A stretch of 64,000 nt of DNA from contig MU858087.1 in the NCBI GenBank assembly GCA_033297075.1, positions 1 through 64,000 of the forward strand. Reading direction: 5' to 3'. Positions 47,448 to 60,270 of this stretch are shown here, in pieces. A program made the translations under genes and the position numbers. Numbering within the stretch: the stretch's first letter is position 1; each line of letters starts with the position of its first letter. Source of the stretch: Rhypophila decipiens (lineage: Eukaryota > Ascomycota > Sordariomycetes > Sordariales > Naviculisporaceae). Under the pieces are notes generated by a model that was not told where the DNA came from, did no database searches, and saw nothing but the letters and a program-made list of their open reading frames with translations.

Positions 47448-50013
47448 ATGGCGGTTCGATATAGCGCGGACTTTTTGATTCATCTTCGCGATTCTCCATT
47501 ATGTATTAAACCACTCTCCTTACCTCCCGCCGAGGAGTGGATGGGGTATGTTCACCCGACCCTTTCACCTTATTACCTCATGAATATCTTGAATCTTACA
47601 TGACTTTTCAAGGCCACCCCCGGAGACATTCCGCAACCAGGCAAAACCCACCAATGATCGCATTAAAGGGCCAGAAAGCGCCCTCCTGAACCAGGAGAAC
47701 AGACGCCCTCCACTTGATCGAAATGGTACTCGCAACTCCGCTAGTATGTTGCTTTTATGCTGAACCAGATTGCTTGTTTCGTCCTTACTGACTGTTACAG
47801 ATCCCGATGATATGATACTGGGCCCTCCCAAGACGAACTTTGCATCGGCGACTTCTATGCGAAACAGTAGAACCGGCGACCAGGAACGAGGCTTTAAAGA
47901 TGCCGACCGTTCAGATCGACCCACTGATCGATTTGGCGGCTTGCGTACTTTGGCGTCCGATGTTGAAAACTCCAACGATCGTTACCGAGACACCAGAGAT
48001 GGCCGAAATAATACGCTCCGCCGGCGAGGTGATCAGGGGGATCAGGATAGCGATGGCTGGACTCCTGTCAAGCCGCGCAAGAGCTTCGGTCACGAGGGTG
48101 CTGAGAGATTCCAACCCCGCATGGGCACCACCGATCGCTTCAACTTGGGCCGGGAGGAACGCCGACCACGGGACCGAGATGATAGAGACAGCGGGGATCG
48201 GCGCAACAACCGTAACATGGATCTTCATGGAAGGGACAAAGATATTGACCATGCCGAAACAACGCCGCGCAGGAATGGACTGACGCGAGGCAAGACTGAT
48301 CCTTGGTTCAAGGATAGCCCTGGTGGTGCTGCGACCAATGACGCCCCGATTTCCCAGCGCGAGCGAATCGAAAGAGCCAAGAGTTGGCGAGATCGAGACC
48401 CCGAAGAGAAGCCAATCGACCGACATAGTGACCGCATCAACGAACGCGGCCATGACCGAAGATGGGACCGTGACCAACGGGTTGAACGTGACCCAGAATG
48501 GTTTGGAGATGGCGCCGATGAAAAGCCACAGGCCCACACGGCCGAAGATTTCAAGAAATTCATGGAGAGCATGAAGGCGAGCAGAGGAGGAGGACCTTCC
48601 AAGTCGGACGAGAAAGCCAGCGCGAGTGTCGAGACGCCTACCTCGTACCAAGAGTTGGAGCAGAAGGTTGTTTCGGCACCCGCTGTCGAGTCTGGACCCG
48701 ATAAATTTTTCACGGCTTTCGGTAGTGGCAGTCTGGATACCGGCGTGTCTGCCGAGAAGCCCAAGGCGGCAAAATCCTCAAGGTTCATGGCTTTCCTCGC
48801 TCCCCAGGAGGATAATCGAGCCAAGACGGAGCCGGCGACACCGGCAGCACTAGGCGCACCGCCGGGCACCACCGAAGGCCCTCCCAAAAGTGAGGCAGAA
48901 AAGGAAGCATTTGCTCTCCTTATTCAGAAACTCCACAGGTCCGGACTAGGGCCGCCACAGGAGCCCAGTGGACAGCCCCAACCGGGACTCGCACGCCTTT
49001 TCGACAGTCCGGCGCCGTCGCAGAATCAGCAGCAGCAATCCAAAAGTACGGTTGCCTCGCCCGAGCCGTTCCAGCAGTACGGTGGGGATCGCCGTGACGA
49101 CCCCCGTCTTCGTGGACCTCCCCAGCAACAGCCTTCTGTCCATGAAATTCTTTCGCCTCGCCAAATGGGGCATCCTACACAGACTCCGGTCTCGCGACCT
49201 GAGCAGGCATTGCAGGATCTGCTCGCACAACGCCATCCTCTACCTCCGCAGCCGAGCAATCGCGCCAGTCAAAATAGCCCTGCTGTTAACAGCAACACGG
49301 AGTTTTTGATGAGGCTCATGCAAAGCCACCAACCCCACCGTGAGGTAGCTGAACCTCCGCGGCCGGAACAGGGCTTTGTCAGAATGCCGCAGCCTACCAA
49401 GCAGGTGTCTCTGGCCAACATTCCGGACCGGGAACAGGAATATCAGCGGGACCGCAGTGTACCCCAACGACAACTTCAGCAAAGACAGGGCCCCCCAGGG
49501 TTCCTTGAGGACCAGTTCCAACCCCAAGAGATGGATCATCGTCCCCAGCCCCAACAGCCCACGCAGATTCTCCAGCGGCCACCACCTCCTGGCCTGGATC
49601 ATCACATGCTTCCATTCCCCCTTGGGGTTGCCGGTGGTAATGGCAACGGCGGTGGACCGCTGCCCCCTCAGCACCGTCCCATGATCCCTCCCCCAGGCTT
49701 GGTTAATGGACCGCCTCCACGGAACGGACCAATGCCCGGAATGTTCCCTCCGAACTTCCCTCCCCTCGGTGCTTTCCCAGGCCCACATCCCGCTGAGGGC
49801 CTCGTCGGCCCGGGACCCCCAAGGTCCATGCAGCCACCCCCTGGCTTCTTTCCTGGCGGACCCCCGCCTCCGGGATTCCTCCCGCCTGGAATGGGTGTCG
49901 TCGGCGGATATCAAGGAATCCCAGATGGAGGTCCGGGCGCTGTGTTTGGCGGCGGCCTCCCTCCATTTGATCGACGAGGAATGCTTCCCCCTGGATATCG
50001 AGGAGGTCCATAA
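47448..50013 (+). CDS. Putative eIF4E-binding protein (4E-T/Eap1-like), Arg- and Pro/Gln-rich
   Basis: Exons 47448-47545, 47613-47743 and 47801-50013 give 813 residues. The N-terminus reads MAVRYSADFLIHLRDSPL; Tyr5 to Ile11 fits the canonical eIF4E-binding motif Y-X4-L-hydrophobic (Y5..L10 I11). Then come LPPAEEWMGPPPE, an Arg/Asp-rich stretch (about 90-300), DPEWFGDG at about 307 with TAEDFKKFMESMK shortly after, and a Pro/Gln/Gly-rich tail. Similar layout (N-terminal 4E motif, Arg-rich middle, an 'EPEW'-type patch, disordered tail) is found in metazoan 4E-T and in fungal Eap1-type repressors, which hold cap-bound mRNAs in a repressed or decaying state. The 4E motif is direct sequence evidence; the repressor role is inference. 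The motif-bearing exon is too short to stand out on its own. Confidence 0.65.
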
Positions 50014-50981
50014 ACGATTTTGAACGACAAGGTCAAAATGACACACAGTCGGGCTGTGTCTCGTGTATTTCGCTCTTTCTCCTACCGTGTCACGAACGAT
50101 AGAGAACACGACGGCCCAAAGCATTTGGTATGAACTCATTTTGAAGGGCAGCCAGATATGTTCATGAAGGAACAAGCGTGTATCAGGGCTCGTCCCGGAT
50201 GAATTGATGCCTATGGTTTCCCAATTGCAGGGAACTGCTGCGTATTTTGGGACTTTTCTCTCTCCATAGTTGTAGTGCTAAGCAACTGCCTTCTCTCTCT
50301 CTTTTATTCTCTGTCTTTTGCGTCTCGTCTGCTCTTCAATCTTTCATATGGCGGGCAAAGCTGGTTTTTTGTTTTCATGTTTCAATGAAATGGTCCTGGA
50401 TGGTCGGTTGGTTGGCTGGGAGTTTCGTTTGCTACTTTGCCATGGCAAAACAACAACACAAAAAGAAAGGAAAGGGATAAACTGCTCCTGCTACGCTATC
50501 TTGCAGTATTACTTACTGCCCATCATCACCTAGTCTTATTATCACCACTTATAATTTTTGGTATTACAGCGGTACTTGTTTGGCCTGCTATTGACTGTAT
50601 GGCGTAGCGTAGCCTGTAATGTACATCTAATCAATGTTCAGTGTGTCTCTGTGTCGTGTTATATTGTTATTCCTGAAAATGTCTCTATGCTAGGTAATAA
50701 CACCTGAAGTAGAGTGCATGCCCCTAATACATCATCAAACAACGCTCCTTCCAATGTCTAACGATTGATGCTCCATCAACTCCAGTCAAGGAAACTAGGT
50801 ACCACTCCAGGCTATGCATGCGTATATATCGTGTTATGTTATTCATTATTGAGTTCATTCGTGAGGAAAAGCCCAGCCAGCCAGGAGTTTAAGCAGGTTG
50901 CTGCACACTACCTCATGGCCCCAGCCGTTTTATCTTTCTCCTCTCTGCCTTCCAAACGGAGTGAATTTCAGGAGAGGGTGA
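50014..50981. other. Convergent 3' region
   Basis: It lies between the 3' ends of the eIF4E-binding protein gene (plus) and the MATE transporter gene (minus). It is T-rich and has no supported coding sequence. Confidence 0.5.
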
Positions 50982-53105
50982 TTATGCCGAAGTATTCCTG
51001 TCATCGGCCTCTTTGACAATTTGATCCCAGTCAGATTGCCAAATAAACCAGTACTCGACAAGAGAGACACTGCACAACTGTTAGCAAATCCCACATCCAG
51101 GCAAGTAAAAGAAAGGGAGGAAAAAACAAACATGAGAAGACCAAAAGTAACGCCCAACCACAAGCCCTCAAGCCCCCAGTTCAAGCCAAACCCGAGACCG
51201 AAAGAGATGGGCAGGGCGATCAAGTAGTAGCAGACGAGGTTTGCGATGCCGCCGAATTCCTGCCGTCCTAGTCCCCTCAACAGGCCGTGGGAGACGGCGG
51301 CCATGCCGTCAAAGAGCTGCATTATGGCGCAGACTGGTAGGGTCGTGGCCACCAGCTCGATTACCTTGTCGTCGTGCGTGAAGAGTAATGGGATCTTGTA
51401 TCGAAGGCTTGCTACTAGGGTTAGGTTGAAGAGGCCTACTATCACGCCGAAAACTACTGTCTGTGGTGTGGGTGGGACTTGGGTGTTAGTTTTATATGTA
51501 GTAGTGGTGAAATTGAGAGACTGAATGTAAGGAAGCGGAACTTACCACTTTGGCCGACGTCTTTGCGGCATCGACCAGCCTCGCACCAATGAGATTGGCC
51601 ACTCTGGTCGAGCCGGCAACTGAGAGTGGGAAGGGGATCTGGAAGGTGGTAGAAGTGACAGTCACCAGGATGCTCTGGGCCGCCAGGGTGGTCACACCTA
51701 TCCTACCACAGGCCAGCGTGAGAATCTCAAAAGCAAACCACTCGGCCACCACCATGATACAGCCGGGAAGGGCCAGACGGACCATGGGGAACCAGTTGCG
51801 AAGCGCGGCCTTGTTAAATCCGCCCCAGGCTTGCGAGCCGTCCACCTTCCAGACGTACAGAAACAAGAGGCACGGAAGCATGGTCTGGGTGATGGCCACT
51901 GCCATGGGGGCGCCTTGGAAGCCGAACCCGAGCTTCCAGACGAAGAGGTAGTTCAGCGCCATGTTGGTCGGCGCGGCTACGAGCAAGACGTAGGTGGTGG
52001 CGGAGAAGAGGCCTTGGGCCTGGACGAACCTCTTGCCAGCCTCGAAGGCGGCATAGCCGGGGGTTCCGAGGAGGATGATGCGCAGGTATGAAGCAGCCAG
52101 GACTGCGCTGTCGGCGGGGATCATGGAGGAAAGGATCCGTTCTGCGTTGAGCCAGACGAGTGAGATGGGGATTATCAGGAGCCAGAGGAAGTAGACCATT
52201 CGCTGCAGGTACAGCCCGACAAGATGCTTGTTTCCGGAGCCGTATGCCTGCGCGCAGAGGGTATCTAGGCTTGTCGCTAGACCTTGGATGGGAGCATAGA
52301 ATGTGATGTTGGCCGTCATCGAAGCTAGTGTGACTGATCCTAGCTCCAGGGTGCCGAGTCGAGCGACGGCAAAGATGGAGGCCATGCTGAGGGAGTACTG
52401 CAAGAGAAAGGTGACGATGAGAGACCGCGAGTATATGGCGATGGTCTTGGCCTCTCGTTGCCATGTAGTCCTGATTACTCCGGCTGCTACCGCCGCCTCC
52501 CATTGCTCGTCGAGATGCTCCTCTTCCTCGACGCGGGCGCCCCCGCCGAGCAAAGGGTCCGTCTCTAGTGCGCTCACCACGAGCTGTGGAGGTGATTCGG
52601 CATCTGAGTCTCTCCTGGGAACTTTGGTGCTGAAAATTCTGGCATACAGTGCAGAGAGGAGGCTCGGAGGTTTTTGCGCCTCTCTGTGATGTTTCGGTGG
52701 CAGGATATGGTTGTCCCTGAGGAGTGAGCGTTCAGCATCCCGACTCTGGTTCCGCTCAGCCTTGGTGAGTATCGGCCCTTCGACAGGACCACCGGGACCA
52801 AGAGCTGGTCGAATTGTTCCAAAGGCAATGCCACTTGGGCGCCTGTAAAGTGTCGGTCCCGGATGCTCATCCCCATGGTCTGATCCATCGCTTACGACCG
52901 AAGCTCGGCCCCGACTTCGACGTCTGCGTGTGTCGGCATAGGCGTCGTCGTCTGACTCCTCGTACTCTTCTAATTCCGCCAGATCCCGAGCGAGAAGCTC
53001 CTTTGCCAGCGGTGAGGAAGACTTGAATGAAGCCACAAGACTTGTCCCAAAATCGGCCCCCGGCGTCTTCTTCCCGGGGATGTCAAGATTACTGCTAGAC
53101 GCCAT
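50982..53105 (-). CDS. MATE-family (multidrug/toxic compound extrusion) transporter
   Basis: Exons 53105-51546, 51460-51132 and 51069-50982 (minus strand) give 658 residues. Twelve hydrophobic segments from about residue 221 on carry MATE signatures: LGTLELGSVTLASM, PIQGLATSLDTLCAQAYGSG, LPGCIMVVAEWFAFEILTL, PFPLSVAGSTRVANLIGA. MATE proteins export organic cations or metabolites in exchange for H+ or Na+, at the plasma membrane or into the vacuole. The last exon adds VSLVEYWFIWQSDWDQIVKEADDR, the usual fungal ending. The cytosolic N-terminus of about 220 residues is unusually long and charged, and contains ETDPLL at 181-186, an acidic dileucine-type signal. I chose the ATG at 53105 because the upstream frame has no ATG. 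The substrate is unknown. Confidence 0.93.
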
Positions 53106-55647
53106 TGTGTGTAATCTCTCGCCTCCTGTCTTCTCTCTCACTTTCTCCCCTACTTCCCTAAACTCAAAAGATGAAAATTTTCTGAACAAATCCCGAGTCA
53201 ACCGGACTCGACTCCCCGCAAAGTTGCAATCGGTATCATCCAAGTGGGGCGAGCTTCACCGTGATTCCGCAAAGAGTCGCTGGTTCAGCACCCATCAAAT
53301 CGGGGAAGCAACGACAGTGTGCGTAATATAATCATAAAATCAAGGCGTTAAGATCTAGGTGGGTTATGTCGAGTAAAAGTCAGGATACCAGCCAACTATA
53401 ACCTTCCGAGGACGATCTGAAGCATTCACAGCGAAGCTTTTGAGGAGGAAGGGGCATGAAGCATAGTGGAGAATGGGGCGAGACCCCAGGTACTAATGCT
53501 GCAAGTCAGTTACCAACTGACAAGCGCAGGGGATTTGTTAACTTTGTTCAGACTCCAGGCCAGTACCCAAGAGCCCGTTTTGCGGAGGTGGAGAGTTTTA
53601 GACCCAAGAAAGTGGTCGATAACGGTCAAGGAAACCAAATCCGAATAAGCTTCTTTTGAATTCAGAAAATGAGGGGTTGGCTTTACCGCTCTTATTAGTC
53701 ATTAGTCACATTCGATGATGACCTGCTTGATTGTAAAGGCACGAGTGACTCCGGAAACGATATCGGAGCTCCTGATTTATACACACGGACTACACAGAAG
53801 ACACATACATGATGAAGGGCAGGTTGTGACAGCAGGGTTCTAGCGCCCTTGAGGGGTGTCAGGCCAGGAATACCGCAGCGACGTCCGGATCAGATTGCCG
53901 CGTTCTTACCACTCTCAAGACAGCCGTGCTGTGGACAAAAGGAAAAGGGAGGCATTGTCATGACGATACTTGAACAACATGAGTCATTGCTCACTGCGCA
54001 AAGCCAAATGAGATTCGAGCTCGAGCCGAGAGGAATACAGAAGGAGTTGAGGTTACACTTGTATCCAAATTGTAAATACCGTAAAACTACAATTCATATG
54101 TGTGCATCCTCGTTGCATGTACCACCGTAGCAAACCGCACTTTCTGTTCTTACAGATACTGGTACCATAAAAACTAAAGAAGGCAACTCACACCTTCTAG
54201 AAAGATTCTCAAGTTGCACAGTATACATTAATACCAACGAGCAATATTGAAAATGACCCTATAAAGCTGACTAAGGAGGCGTTGGTGCTTCTCAACCCCG
54301 CATCTGTATGTTTGTTTTCTCCCCTGAGTTTCTCATGTGAAGAAATACGAATACGGCCCTTCAGCAATATGCTTCTCAATGAATCGAGGAAAGGGTTGCG
54401 CAAACTCGTTGACCGTCGGTCCAGTTATATCTGAAGAATCTAGAAGACGCCGGAAAGCCCGGTACTCGCCGGCACGGAGCGGAACACACTCGGTACGGAG
54501 CTTCGGTCAAAACACGAGCTGAACCCCCGGCCGCCCCACACCGTACATCGGTGCGAGGCGGCCTTGTTGGGGTCACACTATCACAGGCTCGCCATCCGAA
54601 TATATACGGTGATATACAGTGAAAGAATGTTCGTCATATCTCTAATACATAAGGCTGTGACTTTGGCCGAACTTCAGACGAACTCAGCCCTGTATCGGCC
54701 TAGCACTTACTGCCGTACAGTACCTGTGAATACTTGATCGAGACTCGTCGCCTCGCCTATGGCCGATTCAACCCCGGCTGAATGACGGGCAAGACGCCGA
54801 TATGCACCGATACATAGTTAGAAGAGCTGCAAACGTTCGGGTTGTTCATCGCCAAGATTATATGAAAGTCTGTCACGGGAAATCATGTGCAATTTAAAGA
54901 TCCGATTAACCTGAAAGGCATGGAAATCCGGGGAAGGTGGGTAAAGTCTTGTCAATGTTTGTCACTCGGCACATGAAATCGATGCATCTGATCCCCCAGA
55001 TGGCCCCGCGCTGTATTGTATGTGCATACCGGAGCAACACTGACAGAGACAAACCTGGTATAAAACTGCCCATGGGCGTAAACGGGGGTTACAAATTGCA
55101 CATTGCCTACTTTCTATAGAGGTCTTTTGTTGATTAGCAGATGGGATATTGTCATCGGATTTCTGGTGATGCGTGCTCTCTAAACCCAATATCAAACTTC
55201 ATAGGTACCATACCATGTGACTCAAATACCGGAGCGTATTGGTACATTGTAAAGTACGTATTAGTACCATTGGAAGCCTCGGCTGAAGGAAGCCGACGGA
55301 AATCGAAACCGCGAAAGTAGTTGTCCGCCAACCACTAGCTTCATGGTATGACGCCGTTTCTTTGGCTGGATTCTATAATTCCAAGCCGCCTCCCAGCCCA
55401 ATCCTTTACAGACAAACGCGTCCTGTAACCGAATCAAAGCATAACTTTAACAAATAAAAACCCTATGAATTGAATTCCACATTGGAGCTCTATAAATTGC
55501 GCTCCCTGAGTTGAATCGTCGACGGAACACCGTGCCGTGCCTACAATCACGACCAGCAATATCAACTATCTTCCAACACCTTCTATCCACAAATCTCGAT
55601 AACGAACAAACGATTGACTTGCTGCAAATATCCTCACACACGCCGCC
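53106..55647. other. Divergent intergenic region, MATE gene / peroxisomal Lon
   Basis: It is 2.5 kb with short frames only. The left end includes the MATE leader (an AAAATTTTC stretch near 53170). The right end has a TATA-like element at 55491 and a CCTCGG hexamer at 55277-55282. A GTACAGTAC palindrome lies at 54715-54723. Confidence 0.45.
55491..55497 (+). promoter_or_regulatory. TATA-like element of the Lon gene
   Basis: TATAAAT lies 157 bases upstream of the Lon ATG, with an inverted CCAAT-type sequence (ATTGG) about 10 bases before it. The position is reasonable for a core promoter; no transcription start is known. Confidence 0.4.
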
Positions 55648-58600
55648 ATGGCCCGGACACAGACAGTCACGTTACCTCTCATCATTCTTCCTCGAGGCAC
55701 CGTCCTGCTACCCGGCGTCGTCCAGCGCATCGCCGTCTCTTCCAACCGACCCGACATCGCTTCACTCCTCGCAACAGTCTATACCCGTGCGGCTTCCAAG
55801 ACGCCGAATGGTCGGATTGACACAGTCCCGATTGCTTGCATTCCTCTCGCGTCACCCTTTGTCGGTCCGAGTGGGCAGCTCTTGATACAGGATGGGGAGA
55901 ATAACACGGTTCATCCAATCCAAGACATCGACCCGTCCAAGGTGACAAAGTCAGATTTGTTCTCGTGGGGCGTTGGGGCAAAGATAACAGGCGTGGAAGG
56001 CCGCGGCACTGGCGAGTTTACATTGCTAGTTGAGGGTGTCGCACGCATTCGGGTGGAAAATATATACTCGGACAAGCCATACTTGGAAGCCAGGATCGTT
56101 TACTATCAAGATGAGGTTTCCCTGACGGACCCGGCGCTCGACGAGCTTTTCCAACACCTCAAGAACCTGTCGAGAGAGTTAGTGGCCATCCTTAGGCTGT
56201 CGGCCATTATTCCGCGATCAGGAAGCGTCCCTGGCCTGTCGCCACTTCTTGCCCGCCGCCTCGACCTGTTCATCACGAAGCAGAAGCTGCCCGGTGCCCT
56301 CGCCGACTTTATGGCCAACATTGTCGAATCCTCATACGAGGAGAAGCTCCAAGTCCTGGCCGCGCTAGACGTCAAGGAACGAGTAGCTAAAGTCATTGAA
56401 CTCCTAGACAGGCAGCTCGGCAATATCAAGAACAACATGAAGATCACCGTCACCTCTACTACTTTGCCATTTACCATCGATCCTGATTCGGCAAAGAGAG
56501 AGATTGAAAAGATGTGGAAGCCAGGAAAGCCCAAGGGACAAGGAAAGGTCTCGGCGCCGGGCATGGGAATGCCATTCCCCGGCCCCGCTGGCTTTATGGG
56601 TCGAACTCCGGGCGGGAATTCGGACGAAGACCAAGAGCCTAATGAGCTGGAGGAGCTGCAGAAACGGCTCGAGGCGGCCAAGTTGAGCCCCGAGGCTGCA
56701 AAGGTTGCCGACAGAGAGATCAAGAGACTGAAGAAGATACATCCAGCACAGGCTGAATATGCCGTTACTCGGACCTATCTGGAGACACTGGCCGATATTC
56801 CTTGGACAGTGACCACGGACGACCGCCTCGGACCTCAGACCCTGACCAGGGCCAGGAAGCAGTTGGATGACGATCATTATGGGCTGGAAAAGGTCAAGAA
56901 ACGACTACTCGAATACCTTGCCGTTCTGCGCCTCAAGCAGTCCATCAACGATGACGTCGAGGCACAAATCAAGCAAGCTGAACAAGAACTCGGCGCTTCG
57001 GAACCAAACAAGGACGAGACAGCCAAAACAACCGAGCCAGACCCAGCCGTGGAGGAGAAGGTCAAGGCTAACGCTGCGAAACTGGAGGTGCTGAAAAGCA
57101 AACGTATGGTTGACAGGTCTCCAATTCTTCTACTTGTTGGGCCCCCTGGAGTGGGAAAGACCAGTCTTGCACGGTCGGTAGCGATAGCTTTGGGCAGGAA
57201 ATTCCACAGAATATCGCTTGGGGGTGTTAGGGATGAGGCCGAAATTCGTGGCCATCGACGTACTTATGTCGCGGCAATGCCTGGACTCGTCGTTCAAGGT
57301 CTAAAGAAAGCAGGCGTGGCGAACCCAGTGTGTCTACTGGACGAGATCGACAAGGTTGGCGGCTCCAGTGTCCATGGAGATCCGTCAGCAGCTATGCTTG
57401 AGGTCCTCGACCCTGAGCAGAATCACACATTCACCGATCATTATGTCAACATTCCTCTTGATCTGAGCAAGGTGCTGTTCATCGCCACAGCAAACAGTCT
57501 AGACACCATCCCTCCGCCGCTACTCGACCGTATGGAGACCATCTACATTCCAGGATACACAACGCTGGAGAAGCGTCATATTGCCATGCAGCACCTCATC
57601 CCCAAGCAGTTACGAGTCAATGGACTTAGCAGCGACCAAGTGATCTTTACTCCCGAGGTTGTATCCAAGATCATCGAATCCTACACTCGCGAAGCCGGCG
57701 TTCGGAACCTTGAAAGAGAAATCTCGTCCGTCTTGCGCGGAAAGGCAGTCGAATTTGCGGATGCCAAGGACTCGGGACACCCCGAGAAGTACAACCCACA
57801 GCTAACGCTTGACGATTTGGAAAAGTTCTTGGGTATTGAAAAGTTTGAGGAAGAGATTGCGGAGAAGACGAGCCGGCCGGGCATCGTCACAGGACTCGTG
57901 GCCTACAGCTCGGGCGGCAACGGAAGTATCCTGTTCATTGAGGTTGCCGACATGCCTGGCAACGGTAGCGTCCAGCTGACTGGAAAGCTGGGCGATGTGC
58001 TAAAAGAGAGCGTCGAGGTCGCGCTAACGTGGGTCAAAGCACACGCTTTCGAGCTGGGATTGACGCAGAATGCGGCCGAGAATATCATGAAGGACAGAAG
58101 TATCCACGTGCATTGCCCGTCAGGATCTATTCCCAAGGATGGTCCCTCGAGCGGGATTGCTCAGGCCATTGCACTAATCTCCCTGTTCTCTGGGAAGGCG
58201 GTGCCGCCGACGATGGCGATGACGGTACGTATTTTCCCCCATCCCCGGCTACACTTGTCGACTCTCCTTGGTCTTGATGTTTTTGCTATGCCGGCGCCGA
58301 GTAGCTTCGTTCCATCAAGCTACCGCATATTTCCCCGCCTTTGATGAAGAAAAAGATCAGGTTGAAATTCCTGCCTCTTCTTACGTGCGTTTCGGGTGTT
58401 TTGGATTGGAGGCACTCAGACTGACACGACATTTCTTTTGCTGTGGTACAGGGTGAAATTTCCCTTCGAGGCCGCGTGACGGCCGTCGGAGGCATCAAGG
58501 AGAAACTGATCGGCGCGCTCCGAGCTGGTGTCAAGACAGTCTTACTACCCGCCCAGAACCGCAAAGATGTCAAGGATCTTCCCCAGGAAGTGAAGGATGG

Positions 58601-58915
58601 CTTGGAGATAATCCATGTTAGGTATGTGTCTCGCTCTATTCCAGCCCCCAAATGTAATCTTTATGTCTCTACATATTACCCCTTTGGTGTTTTGATTTCC
58701 TTGACACCAAGGGTATGCTATGTAATCAGCTAGCCCCTTGCATATGCTCTGACGGTTGCTTTCGTACTTGTGTGATTCACCACACATCTTGGAAACATGA
58801 CTAATCGTGATTTTCTCTTCTACATAGTCATATCTGGGAGGCGATTCAGCAAGTCTGGCCCGATGGTCAGTGGCGCGGTGAACAGCAACGGGGACATGTG
58901 CAGAGTCGTCTGTAA
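55648..58915 (+). CDS. Peroxisomal Lon protease (ATP-dependent, PTS1 SRL)
   Basis: Exons 55648-58224, 58452-58621 and 58828-58915 give 944 residues. The order is a Lon N-terminal substrate domain (about 8-260, [17 protein letters not shown]), a Gly/Pro/Met insert (about 300-330), an AAA+ domain with Walker A GPPGVGKT (498-505) and Walker B LLDEID (Asp565-Glu566), then the S16 protease domain. The Ser834-Lys875 dyad ([14 protein letters not shown]) is intact. The last exon ends ..HVQSRL, and SRL is a peroxisomal type 1 targeting signal; there is no mitochondrial presequence. Peroxisomal Lon removes damaged matrix proteins and assists beta-oxidation and pexophagy. The catalytic Ser and Lys lie on different exons, separated by a 227-bp intron, and the targeting signal lies on the last exon behind a 206-bp intron. 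Confidence 0.96.
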
Positions 58916-59624
58916 TTACGGCATGTCAGGGCGTAAAGCTAAAGCGAGCATAGTATTGCATGGCATGGCATGGCAGGGGAGTTTTTTTTTTGGGCATTTT
59001 GATTTCCTTTACGATCGCTCTTTTCTGTTGTGGCTCGGGTGTGTTGTCGATTGCTGCTGTGATGCACAGTTACGGTCGATTTCTAGGAATCCACGACCGA
59101 ACTTGCGTTTATGCATGCCTACCTTGCCTTACGGAGCAGGGAGAGTTGGTGGTGGTGAGAGCCGGCCGGTTGTTCTGAGCACCACAGCAACGGAATGATT
59201 TTTGAAACAGAGGTTGTGTTTTGGTTTCTCTTTGGTTTATTGTCGACATTCGCTTTTCTTGATGAATTGGCGTTTCAAAGCAAGCACAACTGATTTGGTT
59301 CAAGGGGTATGTATGTACAAGAAGGATCTCGGAGATTTACATACAGAACGGTTTGATTTTAACAAGATTTTTTTACCTCCCTCCAAGTTGTTGGGGCAAT
59401 CATCAATGAGAGGTCATAATAATGATAGGTTCATCAATATCACTGATTACAGTTTGTATTATTCTCTGAATTTGCTTGCTTCAATTTTTTTTTTTACTTT
59501 CTAGGTAGCTAGCTCCCTAAGGAAGACTGATTTGATCAATTCCGGTGATTTACGTGCCGATGGATAACTCGTGTGCATGTCATGTGTACAGTACTCGGGA
59601 CGGCCAGCGGCATCCGATGCATAT

Positions 59625-59649
59625 CCCGTTCCCGGTCCCGGTCCCGGGG
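59625..59649. repeat. (CCCGGT)n-like hexamer repeat
   Basis: It is about four imperfect units of CCCGKT in intergenic DNA and encodes nothing supported. Confidence 0.75.
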
Positions 59650-60270
59650 AAAGGGAAGAGAGGCGAGGTAGATGCCAATGCCCGGCTGCGGGCGGGTGTT
59701 GCTAACTCGGTACGACGAGGGTACAAACAAAGAACGAACACACAAATCGCACATTGCACACACGAGCCGGCTTTGTCCTTTTTTTTCTTTTTTTGGGGGT
59801 TTGTTGACTTGGTTCAATGGGTCGTAGGCGTAGGCAATCAGAGATCTATCTATCTACCTGAGGTGAGCAGATCTATGGAAATGTCTGCCCTGGCTAGGTT
59901 CTCTGTATTGTAAGGCATGTATGTATCTAATAATTGATGGTTGGAATAGGTCAGTCAGTCAGGCCGGTGAGGTCACGTAGTAATAAGGTCACGTATGTTG
60001 TTGCTGTTGTATATCAAGCAGGAGCTTTTCTTTCATTTCATTTCGGAGATATAAATTCTCGAGTCCAGTGCTACTCCAATGTTTTAACAGCCTATGTAAC
60101 AAGACAAGAAACGTTCCGCAACATACATGTACCTATTTGTTTACATGGCTACTAGTTGGAAGTGGTTCTGGTTGCTATGGTACTAGGCAGTTGCATACAT
60201 GACACAAACACAATTGTGGACGTGTTGCGGATGTGTTGCATCTTTGATCCTTGTTCAGCTGGGACCGGAC

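Noticed and set aside
53106..53243. 46-codon N-terminal extension of the MATE transporter
   Set aside because: It begins with TTG and lacks an ATG; the natural start is the ATG at 53105.
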